NCBI RefSeq assembly: GCF_039541155.1
Contig: NZ_BAABFR010000001.1
Location: forward strand, 110,198 to 174,197
Origin: Tsukamurella soli
GTDB lineage: Bacteria > Actinomycetota > Actinomycetes > Mycobacteriales > Mycobacteriaceae
Direction: 5' to 3'
Length of the DNA: 64,000 nucleotides
This document shows positions 57,301-64,000 of this stretch, piece after piece (the first letter of the stretch is position 1; each line of letters starts with the position of its first letter). Under the pieces are notes generated by a model that ran no database searches, had not been told where the DNA came from, and saw only the letters and a list, made by a program, of their open reading frames with translations. Both the position numbers and the translations under genes were made by a program.

Positions 57301-57920
57301 TCGAGCAGCCCGTCCCGGACGCGACGCTCGATGTCGATTCCGTGGTCCATCAGCTCGAGATAGAAGTTCTCCTTGCCGAAGATCTCCTGCCACTTCGCGG
57401 CGGCCGCGAGGGCCTCCCGCTCCTGCCCCAGCCGCAACCGGGTCTGCACCTCGCCCGACGGGCAGCCCGTGGTCGCGATGATGCCCTCGTGATACTCGGC
57501 GATGAGCTCGGCGTCCATGCGGGACCACTTACCGAGCTGCCCCTCGATGGAGGCCAGCGAGCTGAGCTTGAACAGGTTGCGCAGGCCGGTGGCGTTCTCG
57601 GCGACCATGGTCATGTGGGTGTACGCACCCGAGCCGGAGACGTCGTCGCTCTTCTGGCCGGGGTCGCCCCACTGGACCCGCTTGGTGCTCAGCCGCGACT
57701 CCGGCGCTATGTACGCCTCGATGCCGATGATCGGCTTGATCTCGTACTTCTTGGCGGTGTTGTAGAAGTCCGAGGCGCCGAACATGTTGCCGTGGTCGGA
57801 CATGCCTACCGACGTCATGCCCAGGCGCTTGGCCTCGGCGAACAGTGGATCCACCTTCGCTGCACCGTCGAGCATCGAGTACTCGGTGTGATTGTGCAGA
57901 TGCACGAAGGACCCGGCCAC
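54366..57920 (-). CDS. dnaE: DNA polymerase III alpha subunit (DnaE1)
   Basis: 1184 residues starting with GTG 57920, typical size and without intein. The N-terminal PHP domain (FVHLHNHTEYSMLDGA, MSDHGNMFGA) may give proofreading, as in mycobacterial DnaE1. The polymerase active-site aspartates are in MPDIDIDFDDRRRGEMV. GPGRGSAAGSLVAYALGI, helix-hairpin-helix regions and a C-terminal OB-fold (SQVTVGGILQAVNRRVNKNG) complete the layout. It is the replicative polymerase. Confidence 0.97.
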   Translation of the reverse strand: MAGSFVHLHNHTEYSMLDGAAKVDPLFAEAKRLGMTSVGMSDHGNMFGASDFYNTAKKYEIKPIIGIEAYIAPESRLSTKRVQWGDPGQKSDDVSGSGAYTHMTMVAENATGLRNLFKLSSLASIEGQLGKWSRMDAELIAEYHEGIIATTGCPSGEVQTRLRLGQEREALAAAAKWQEIFGKENFYLELMDHGIDIERRVRDGLLEVGRKLGIKPLATNDCHYVTKGHADSHSALLCIQTGKTLSDPTRFKFDGDGYYLKSADEMRALWDDQVPGACDSTVEIGERVQSYDEVWTHRDRMPIFPVPEEHSQESFLEQEVEAGLARRFPDGPPAEYVERAKYELSVINQMGFPAYFLVVGDLIAHAHEVGIRVGPGRGSAAGSLVAYALGITNIDPIPHGLLFERFLNPERVSMPDIDIDFDDRRRGEMVRYASEKWGVDKVAQVITFGTIKTKAALKDSARVLFGQPGYSIADRITKALPPPIMAKDISVSGITDPNHERYKEAVEVRQLIETDPDVKKIYDMALGLEGLIRNAGVHACAVIMSCDPLTDAIPVWKRAQDGAIITGWDYPSCEAIGLLKMDFLGLRNLTVIGDALENIKQNRGIDLDMDTVPLDDATTFELLSRGNTLGVFQLDGGPMRDLLRRMQPTKFEDIVAVGALYRPGPMGMNAHNDYADRKNGRQQVKPIHPQLEEPLKEILADTFGLIVYQEQIMHIAQKVAGYSLGQADLLRRAMGKKKKAILDEAYGGFQKGMLDNGFSQAAITALWDTVLPFAGYAFNKSHAAAYGLVSYWTAYLKANYPAEYMAALLTSVGDDKDKAAIYLSDCRRLGITVLPPDVNESFHNFSSVGKDIRFGLGSVRNVGTNVVASIVRSRTEKGDYSSFSDYLGKIEVGACSKKVTESLIKAGAFDSMHHPRKGLFLVHSDAIEAVLSTKKAEAVGQFDLFGSMGDDAGNEDAATGFEDVFAVKIPDEEWDGKHKLALEREMLGLYVSAHPLDGVEHVIAAQTDTPIPAILEGDIKDGSQVTVGGILQAVNRRVNKNGAPFASAQIEDLSGGIEVFFFPQAYAAFGAEVVEDAVVLIKARVNFRDDKITLIANDIAPIDLSQIGVAKPLALTMPTRICTQDKVSQLKQVLSRHPGASDVHVKLVSGDKATTLKLDDALRVNPTSALMGDLKALLGPSCLA

Positions 57921-58225
57921 GTCTACTTCACCCCGTTCCAGTCGACTCGTCTAGGGGGTCGAGTCTAGGCGGTGGGTCCGACAGGTCCGTGCAGGCGCGG
58001 CCCGGGGTGACGGGTCCTGCTCTGCCGGACGGCGTGTCGCCCCGGCGTGTCGCCGGTGGCCGACACCGCGGGGAGTGCGCGAGCCGGGCCTGCCGTTCCC
58101 GCGGCCGGATATCACCGACGCGACCGGATGAACCGTCGCGGGAGCAACTTTTCGGCCGCGCAAACCGGTCGAACCGGGGAGCGCTCGTGTGGAGACGACC
58201 TACAAGCGCACCGGCGAGCATTCAC
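57921..58225. other. 305-bp intergenic region upstream of dnaE
   Basis: No convincing gene on either strand. It lies between the start of dnaE and the end of the kinase gene, so it should carry the dnaE promoter and the kinase terminator. Short GC-rich repeats (CGTGTCGCC twice near 58031-58055) are visible; nothing else stands out. Confidence 0.5.
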
Positions 58226-59692
58226 CTAGACGACGAGCACGACGATCAGGATCAGCACCGCCAGCACAGCGAGCGCGGCGACCGCGATCGCCGCCTTGGG
58301 CACCCGCCCCGCCGCGTGACCGCCCGCGGCAGGTGGCGCCGACGGTGGCGGATACGGCACCTGGTAGCCGGGCTGCGGCGGGACCGAGCGGTACGGCGGC
58401 GGGGCCGCCGGCTGCTGGGGTCCGGACGCGTGCAGCGCGCCCGACGGTCGCTGGGGCCCCGACGAGTACGGAGGTGCCGACGGCTGCTGGGGTCCAGACG
58501 GGTACTGCCGCCCCGGCTGCGCCTGGCCGCCGGGCACCGACCCGGCCTGGGGGAATCTCCCGGCCTGCTCGAACCGCGCAGACGCCTGCTGCGCCGCAAG
58601 CGGGTGCTGCGGCGCCTGCGGGTGCTGCGGCGCCTGCGGCCCCGACGGATGCTGAGGTGGAAGCACCGGCCCAGCGCCCTGCGGCCCAGCATTCTGGGGT
58701 CCCACGCTCTGGGGGCCACGCACCTGTGACACCGGGTTCTGCAGCGCCGGATTCTGTACCGCCGGGCTCGGGGGTACCTGCACCTGCGGCCGCCCCGCCC
58801 ACGGCGCGGGCCCTGGAGGGCGTGGGCCGGGCCCGGGGCGGGGCGCCGTCATCGCCTGCGCCAGTGCGGTGGCGAACTCGCGACAGGTCGCGAACCGCTC
58901 ACCCGGGGTCTTGGCGAGCCCACGCGCCACGACGGCGTCGACAGCCGCGGGTATGCCCGCCCGGATCTGGGAGATCCGCGGCGGCGGGGCGTTGAAGTGG
59001 GCGTCGATCACGGCGTCGGTGGTGCCACCCGAATAGGGCACCTTGCCGGTGACGAGGTGGAAGAACGTCGCGGCCAGCGAATACTGGTCCGAGCGGGCGT
59101 CGAGCGGCTCACCGCACAGTTGTTCGGGCGACGCGTACGCGAGCGTCGCGAGGACGGTGCCGATCACGGTGAGCTGCGAGGCGTCGTCGCCACCCTTCGC
59201 GACACCGAAGTCGGTGAGCAGCACCCGTCCCGGCTCGTCGCCGTCGCCGGCCGCGACCAGGATGTTGGCGGGCTTGATGTCGCGGTGCAGCAGCCCGCTG
59301 CGGTGCGCGTAGTCGAGCCCCCGCGCGATCTCGCCGACGATGTGGACAGCGGTCGGGGGCGCCAGACCGGCGGGCGTCTTCTTCAGCAGGACCGAGCAGT
59401 CGTCGCCGTCGACGTACTGCATGGCGATCCACAGCCGGTCGCCCTCGCGGCCGCGGTTGTGGATCGCGACGATGTTCGGGTGGTCGAGCCGCGCGGCCAG
59501 CTCGGCCTCACGCAGGAAGCGCTTGCGGAACGCGTCGTCCGCCTCGTATCCGGCGCCGAGCACCTTGAGCGCGTCGTGGCGCGGGAGCTCGGGATGCTTG
59601 GCGAGGTACACCGACCCCATCCCACCGGACCCGAGCCTCCGCTCGATCCGATAGCCGCCGATCACCGTCCCCGGTGCGAGATCTTCCTTCAT
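58226..59692 (-). CDS. Ser/Thr protein kinase with a Pro/Gln-rich linker and C-terminal membrane anchor
   Basis: 488 residues. The kinase domain at about 1-275 contains RLGSGGMGSVYLAKH, HDALKVLG (catalytic Lys), LLHRDIKPANILV and TDFGVAKGG. About 180 residues rich in Pro, Gln, Ala and Gly with QHPQAPQHP-type repeats follow. The protein ends in a hydrophobic segment (AAIAVAALAVLAVLILIVVLVV) with no extracellular domain, so it is tail-anchored with everything in the cytoplasm. Signals must therefore come from inside the cell or through partners. Its neighbours (dnaE, ABC exporter) give no clear target. Confidence 0.9.
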   Translation of the reverse strand: MKEDLAPGTVIGGYRIERRLGSGGMGSVYLAKHPELPRHDALKVLGAGYEADDAFRKRFLREAELAARLDHPNIVAIHNRGREGDRLWIAMQYVDGDDCSVLLKKTPAGLAPPTAVHIVGEIARGLDYAHRSGLLHRDIKPANILVAAGDGDEPGRVLLTDFGVAKGGDDASQLTVIGTVLATLAYASPEQLCGEPLDARSDQYSLAATFFHLVTGKVPYSGGTTDAVIDAHFNAPPPRISQIRAGIPAAVDAVVARGLAKTPGERFATCREFATALAQAMTAPRPGPGPRPPGPAPWAGRPQVQVPPSPAVQNPALQNPVSQVRGPQSVGPQNAGPQGAGPVLPPQHPSGPQAPQHPQAPQHPLAAQQASARFEQAGRFPQAGSVPGGQAQPGRQYPSGPQQPSAPPYSSGPQRPSGALHASGPQQPAAPPPYRSVPPQPGYQVPYPPPSAPPAAGGHAAGRVPKAAIAVAALAVLAVLILIVVLVV

Positions 59693-59836
59693 CCTGTCGC
59701 CAACTACCCCTGTGCGCTCGTATTCGTCGTGTCGTTCGCCGGGTTCCAGCGTATCGCCTGGACTCGGGATCGCCTTGTCGTTGACTTGCGCGCGGACCCG
59801 GCATCCCTATCGTCCCCGTCACATACGCCGACCGCG

Positions 59837-61789
59837 CTACGTCGTCAGCTCGTCGTCTCCGACCAGCGCGCCCTCGAACTGCGCACGGTAGAGGCGGGCG
59901 TACGCGCCGCCCGCGGCGAGCAGGCCCGCGTGGTCGCCCTGCTCGACGATCCGTCCGTGCTCCATGACGACGATGACGTCGGCGTCCCGGATGGTCGAGA
60001 GGCGATGGGCGATCACGAAGCTGGTGCGATCGGCGCGCAGCGCCCGCATCGCGTGCTGCAGCAGTACCTCGGTGCGGGTGTCGACGGCGCTGGTGGCCTC
60101 GTCGAGGATCAGGATCGACGGGTCGGCCAGGAACGCGCGCGCGATGGTGATGAGCTGCCGCTCCCCCGCCGACAGGCTGCCGGACTCGTCGTCGACGACG
60201 GTGGCGTACCCGTCGGGCAGCGAATGCACGAACCGGTCGACGAACGTCGCCTCCGCGGCGCGATGCAGCTCATCGTCGGTGGCGTCGAGGTCGCCGTAGC
60301 GGATGTTGTCGGCGATCGTGCCCTCGAACAGCCAGGTGTCCTGTAGCACCATGCCGATCCGGGCCCGCAGGGCAGCACGCGGCACAGTGGCGATGTCGGT
60401 GCCGTCCAACAGGATCCGGCCGCAGTCCAGCTCGTAGAACCGCATGATGAGGTTCACCAGCGTGGTCTTGCCCGCGCCGGTGTGGCCGACGATCGCCACC
60501 GTCCGGCCGGGCTCCGCGACCAGGTCCAGACCGTCGATCAGCAGCTCGTCCGGGCGGTACCCGAACCGGACGCCGGAGAACTCGACCCGGCCGCGGGCCG
60601 ATGTGCCGAACTGCTCGCTGCGCTCCGCGACCTGGTCCGGCGCGTCGAGCACGGCGAACACCCGCTCCGCGGACGCGACGCCCGACTGCAGCAGGTTGGC
60701 CATGGACGCGATCTGGGTGAGGGGCTGGGTGAACTGCCGGGAGTACTGGATGAACGCGATCACGTCGCCGAGGGTCATCGCACCCGACGCGACCCGCAGC
60801 CCGCCGACTACGCAGACGCCCACGTACTGCAGGTTGCCGACGAACATCATGATCGGCATCATCAGCCCCGAGACGAACTGCGCCTTGTACCCCGCCTCCA
60901 TGAGCTTGTCGTTCTCGTCCTCGAACCGTCGGGCCACCTCGCCGCGGCGGCCGAACACCGTCACCAGCTCGTGCCCGGAGAACGACTCCTCGACCTGCCC
61001 GTTGAGTCGACCGGTGTGCTTCCACTGGGCGACGAACTGCTTCTGCGAGCGCTTCATCACGGCGCTTGTGAACAGCACGACGAGCGGAACGGCGATCAGC
61101 GCCACGAGCGTCAGTACCGGGGACACGAGCAGCATCACGACGAGGACGCCGATCACCGTCATCACGGATACGAGCAGCTGGCTGAGCGCCTGGGTCAGCG
61201 ACTGGCCGAGGTTGTCGATGTCATTGGTGACCCGCGACAGCAGCTCGCCGCGCGGCTGCCGGTCGAAGTACGCGAGCGGTAGCCGGTGCAGCTTGGCCTC
61301 CACCTGTGCGCGGATCTCCGACATGGTGCGCTGCACGGCGCCGTTGAGTAGGTACGCCTGCACGTACATCAGCAGCGACGACAGCACGTACACCGCCACC
61401 GCCCAGGTCAGGATGGTGCCCACGCGACCGAAGTCGATGCCCGCGCCGGGCACCACGTGCGCGGCGGCGATCATGTCGGCGAACCGGCCCTGCCCGTGGG
61501 CGCGCAGCAGCGCCACCGCCTGCGCGGTGGTGAGGCCGCGCGGCAGGTGCTGCGACAGTGTCCCGGCGTAGACGGCGTCGATCGCGTGACCGATGATCGT
61601 GGGCCCGGACACCGAGGCGGCCACGGAGCCCACCGACAGCGCCAGCGCGCCGATCATCGCCATGCGCTGGGCGCGCAGCGATCCGGCGAGACGGCGCAGC
61701 GAGGGCCAGAAGTCGAGCGGCCTCTCGGTGGGCGCCATCTGCATCCCGCCGGGTCCGCGCCCGCCGCGCATCATGCCGGGGCGCGTCAT
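59837..61789 (-). CDS. ABC exporter subunit B (catalytically canonical half)
   Basis: 650 residues from ATG 61789, overlapping the stop of the upstream ABC gene (ATGA). A Gly/Met/Arg-rich start is followed by a six-helix exporter domain and a nucleotide-binding domain with GHTGAGKTTLVN, SLSAGERQLITIAR, ILILDEATSAVD and an H-loop VIAHRLSTI. The Glu after Walker B is present. With the adjacent gene it should form a heterodimeric lipid- or drug-type exporter. Confidence 0.9.
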   Translation of the reverse strand: MTRPGMMRGGRGPGGMQMAPTERPLDFWPSLRRLAGSLRAQRMAMIGALALSVGSVAASVSGPTIIGHAIDAVYAGTLSQHLPRGLTTAQAVALLRAHGQGRFADMIAAAHVVPGAGIDFGRVGTILTWAVAVYVLSSLLMYVQAYLLNGAVQRTMSEIRAQVEAKLHRLPLAYFDRQPRGELLSRVTNDIDNLGQSLTQALSQLLVSVMTVIGVLVVMLLVSPVLTLVALIAVPLVVLFTSAVMKRSQKQFVAQWKHTGRLNGQVEESFSGHELVTVFGRRGEVARRFEDENDKLMEAGYKAQFVSGLMMPIMMFVGNLQYVGVCVVGGLRVASGAMTLGDVIAFIQYSRQFTQPLTQIASMANLLQSGVASAERVFAVLDAPDQVAERSEQFGTSARGRVEFSGVRFGYRPDELLIDGLDLVAEPGRTVAIVGHTGAGKTTLVNLIMRFYELDCGRILLDGTDIATVPRAALRARIGMVLQDTWLFEGTIADNIRYGDLDATDDELHRAAEATFVDRFVHSLPDGYATVVDDESGSLSAGERQLITIARAFLADPSILILDEATSAVDTRTEVLLQHAMRALRADRTSFVIAHRLSTIRDADVIVVMEHGRIVEQGDHAGLLAAGGAYARLYRAQFEGALVGDDELTT

Positions 61790-63516
61790 GCCGCACTCGC
61801 ATCGGTCGCCTGGCTGCCGGCGATCTCCTGGTACGTCGGGCACGATTCGAGCAGCTCGGCGTGGGTCCCGAGTCCGACGACGGCGCCGTCCTCGAGCACG
61901 AGGATCTGGTCGGCGTCGGCGATGGTGGAGATGCGCTGGGCGACGATGACGACGGTGGCGTCGCGGGTGCGCGGAGCGAGCGCGGCTCGCAGTCGGGCGT
62001 CGGTGGCGAGGTCGAGCGCGGAGAAGCTGTCGTCGAAGAGGTAGATCGCCGGCTTGTTGACGAGGGCGCGGGCGATGCACAACCGCTGCCGCTGGCCGCC
62101 GGAGACGTTGGTGCCGCCCTGCGCGATCGCGGCGTCGAGGCCGCCGAGGTCAGTGACGAAGTCGCGGGCCTGGGCCACCTCGAGCACATCCCACAGCTCC
62201 TCGTCGGTGGCGTCGGGATCGCCGTACCGCAGGTTGGTGGCGACGGTGCCGGAGAACAGGTACGGCCGCTGCGGCACGAGCCCGACATGGCCCCACAGGG
62301 CCTGCGGTGCGAGGTCCCGGACATCCACGCCGTCATACCGCACGGACCCGCCCGTCGCATCGAACAGCCTGGCCAGGAGGGAGATCAGAGTCGTCTTGCC
62401 CGCGCCGGTCGACCCGATCACGGCGAGCGTCGTGCCCGGCCCCGCGGACGCCTGCACGCCGCGCAGCACCGGCTCGGCGGCACCGGGGTAGGTGAACGAC
62501 ACGTCGTGCAGTTCGACGGTGCCGGTGATCGGCGCGGTACGCAGGGGCGCGGCGGCGGGCACCACCGTGGACTCGGTCTCGGTGACGGCGACGATGCGGT
62601 CGGCGGCCACCGAGGCGCGCGGCACCATCATCACCATGAAGGTGGCCATCATGACCGACATGAGGATCTGCACGAGGTACTGCATGTAGGCGGTCACGGC
62701 GCCGATCTGGGTGGTGCCGCCCGCGACCTGTCGCGCGCCGAACCACCAGACCGCGACCGTGGAGACGTTCATGACCAGCATCACCCACGGGAACATCACC
62801 GCCATCAGTCGTGATACGCGGATGCTCGCGTCGGTGAGGTCGGTGTTCGACCGGCCGAACCGGGCCTGCTCGACCGGCTCGCGGCCGAACGCCCGGATCA
62901 CACGCACGCCCGTGAGCTGCTCGCGCAGCACCCGGTTGACGCCGTCGAGGCGCGTCTGCACGAGGCGAAACCCCGGGATCATCCGGGAGATGACGATGCC
63001 GAGGACCAGGCCGAGCAGTGGGACCGCCACCACCATGAGCCAGGACAGCGCGAAGTTCTCCCGCAGCGCCATCACGACACCGCCCACAGTCATGAACGGC
63101 GCCTGGATCATGAGCGCCAGCGACATGAGGACCAGCAGCTGCACCTGTTGCACGTCGTTCGTGGTGCGGGTGATCAGCGACGCCGCGCCGAAGTGCGCGA
63201 CCTCGCGGCCCGAGAACCTGCCCACCGAAGTGAACAGTGCGCCCCGCGTGTCCCGCCCGAACGCCATCGACGTGCGTGCAGCGAAGTAGGTGGCGCCGGC
63301 CGCGGCGAGCATCTGCAGGACGGTGACGCCGAGCATCAGGCCGCCCTCGGACCAGATGTAACCCGTGTCGCCCGTGGTGACGCCGCGGTCGACGATGTGG
63401 GCGTTGAGGTTGGGCAGCGTGAGGTTCGCGATGACGCTGACCAGCTGGAATGCGGCCACGGCAGCCAGCCAGGTCCGGTACGGCCGCAGCCGGGTACGGA
63501 TCAGTCGGACGAGCAC
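61786..63516 (-). CDS. ABC exporter subunit A (degenerate ATP site)
   Basis: 576 residues from GTG 63516 after GGAGGT. Six membrane helices precede a nucleotide-binding domain with GSTGAGKTTLIS, VSGGQRQRLCIAR and AIYLFDDSFSALD. The catalytic Glu after Walker B is Asp, the usual mark of the degenerate site in heterodimeric exporters (as in TM287/288 or the LmrCD type). Coupled to subunit B by a 4-nt overlap. The substrate is unknown. Confidence 0.9.
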   Translation of the reverse strand: MLVRLIRTRLRPYRTWLAAVAAFQLVSVIANLTLPNLNAHIVDRGVTTGDTGYIWSEGGLMLGVTVLQMLAAAGATYFAARTSMAFGRDTRGALFTSVGRFSGREVAHFGAASLITRTTNDVQQVQLLVLMSLALMIQAPFMTVGGVVMALRENFALSWLMVVAVPLLGLVLGIVISRMIPGFRLVQTRLDGVNRVLREQLTGVRVIRAFGREPVEQARFGRSNTDLTDASIRVSRLMAVMFPWVMLVMNVSTVAVWWFGARQVAGGTTQIGAVTAYMQYLVQILMSVMMATFMVMMVPRASVAADRIVAVTETESTVVPAAAPLRTAPITGTVELHDVSFTYPGAAEPVLRGVQASAGPGTTLAVIGSTGAGKTTLISLLARLFDATGGSVRYDGVDVRDLAPQALWGHVGLVPQRPYLFSGTVATNLRYGDPDATDEELWDVLEVAQARDFVTDLGGLDAAIAQGGTNVSGGQRQRLCIARALVNKPAIYLFDDSFSALDLATDARLRAALAPRTRDATVVIVAQRISTIADADQILVLEDGAVVGLGTHAELLESCPTYQEIAGSQATDASAA

Positions 63517-63826
63517 GGGTTACCTCCGGGCCGGGAGTGGGGCTGGGCGACGCCGTCGAGGAGGAGCAGTTCGGTCAGTCGCGGCCCGCCCGGGCATGGA
63601 CGCCGGCGACCACGTCGGACGTGTCGAACGCGGACCCATCCCGAGTGGCACGGAGCAGTGCGTGGCGTCTCTCCGCTATCGGGAGATGACGAGCACGGAC
63701 TCGTTCGGCTGGGGCCACAGCCGCCACGGTAGCGAACCGGGTCGGCACTCACAACTGTGTATCCCGGCATGGTCGCCGAGTCGGATCGCGGCTCGCGCAA
63801 CCCGCGCCTTGGCCGACGCTGAAATG
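63517..63826. other. Intergenic region between the ABC exporter and the rRNA terminator
   Basis: About 310 bp without a credible gene; open frames here lack coding character and ribosome sites. It should contain the promoter of the ABC exporter operon on the minus strand. No tRNA or other RNA gene is recognisable. Confidence 0.5.
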
Positions 63827-63865
63827 CCGATGGCCCCAGGAGAACTCGTCTCCTGGGGCCATCGG
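63827..63865 (-). terminator. rRNA operon terminator
   Basis: A perfect 17-bp stem (CCGATGGCCCCAGGAGA, 63827-63843, and its complement, 63849-63865) with loop ACTCG lies 15 nt past the 5S 3' end, followed on the minus strand by a short T-run (ATTTC). Confidence 0.8.
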
Positions 63866-63879
63866 GTATTCACATATAG

Positions 63880-63997
63880 TTCGGCGGTGTCCTACTCTCC
63901 CACACCCTCACGAGTGCAGTACCATCGGCGCTGGAGGGCTTAGCTTCCGGGTTCGGAATGGAGCCGGGCGTTTCCCCTCCGCTATAGCCGCCGAAAC
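63880..63997 (-). rRNA. rrf: 5S ribosomal RNA
   Basis: The minus strand reads GTTTCGGCGGCTATAGCGGA, then CCGAACCCGGAAGCTAAGCC and ends GGTGTGGGAGAGTAGGACAC-CGCC. This is the 5S layout: terminal helix CGGCGG/CCGCCG, the CCGAACCCGGAAG loop and GAGAGTAGG. About 118 nt. It is the 3' end of an rRNA operon whose 23S gene must lie beyond the right edge. Confidence 0.95.
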
Positions 63998-64000
63998 ACT

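Noticed and set aside
54366..57920. Possible intein in dnaE or carB.
   Set aside because: Both proteins have the normal length and no intein block motifs.

Overview
The window is high-GC DNA packed with short intergenic gaps, frequent 4-bp stop/start overlaps (ATGA/GTGA) and many GTG starts. The gene blocks uvrC-rapZ-yvcK-whiA, gap-pgk-tpiA-secG-ppc, pyrR-pyrB-pyrC-(membrane protein)-carA-carB and aroC-aroK-aroB / pepQ-efp-nusB, together with ESX-type small proteins, F420 (Ddn-like) proteins and PknB-like kinases, point to an actinobacterium of the Mycobacteriales. A Tsukamurella/Gordonia-like genus is my inference and cannot be proven from the sequence.

Layout. 1-0.8 kb: the end of an ESX-like cluster (YbaB-like protein, WXG/EspC-like protein, start of a third gene). 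0.9-5.4 kb: membrane protein, LCAD-type acyl-CoA dehydrogenase, limonene-epoxide-hydrolase-like protein, receptor Ser/Thr kinase. 5.4-11.7 kb (minus): lower glycolysis and anaplerosis (gap, pgk, tpiA, secG, ppc). 11.9-17.7 kb (minus): whiA, yvcK, rapZ and uvrC, with an M15 peptidase gene inserted in the opposite direction. 17.9-21.4 kb: hypothetical protein, fatty acyl-CoA ligase, secreted Ala/Ser-rich protein. 21.9-27.1 kb: a type II Wadjet-like locus (jetA, jetB, jetC) whose JetC stops just after the hinge and which has no JetD. 27.2-37 kb (minus): the pyrimidine operon, with a two-gene ATPase + TOPRIM-like (DUF4276) cassette fitted exactly between carA and carB by overlapping codons, and two tandem PyrR-site-like repeats in its leader. 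37-41.2 kb: GMC oxidoreductase, then nusB, efp and pepQ. 41.3-48.3 kb: an accessory block holding an aliphatic amidase locus (AmiC-like sensor, MarR, AmiE, AmiB), a MarR-PEBP pair, a lipoprotein hydrolase, a long palindromic repeat and a divergent Ddn/TetR pair with two operators. 48.4-51.6 kb (minus): aroB, aroK, aroC. 51.9-53.8 kb: a clearly lower-GC island encoding a DUF262 protein and a HEPN protein. 53.9-64 kb (minus): Ddn-like protein, dnaE, a second kinase, a heterodimeric ABC exporter, the rRNA operon terminator and 5S rRNA.

Three separate defence-like modules therefore sit between housekeeping operons: a probably broken Wadjet, an intact ATPase/TOPRIM-like pair wired into carAB, and a DUF262-HEPN pair. 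The ATPase/TOPRIM-like pair is the most interesting because its expression should follow pyrimidine (PyrR) control. Relative to the gene order I remember from mycobacteria, pyrF and the block that normally separates carB from uvrC are absent here, and the Wadjet remnant lies in that gap.
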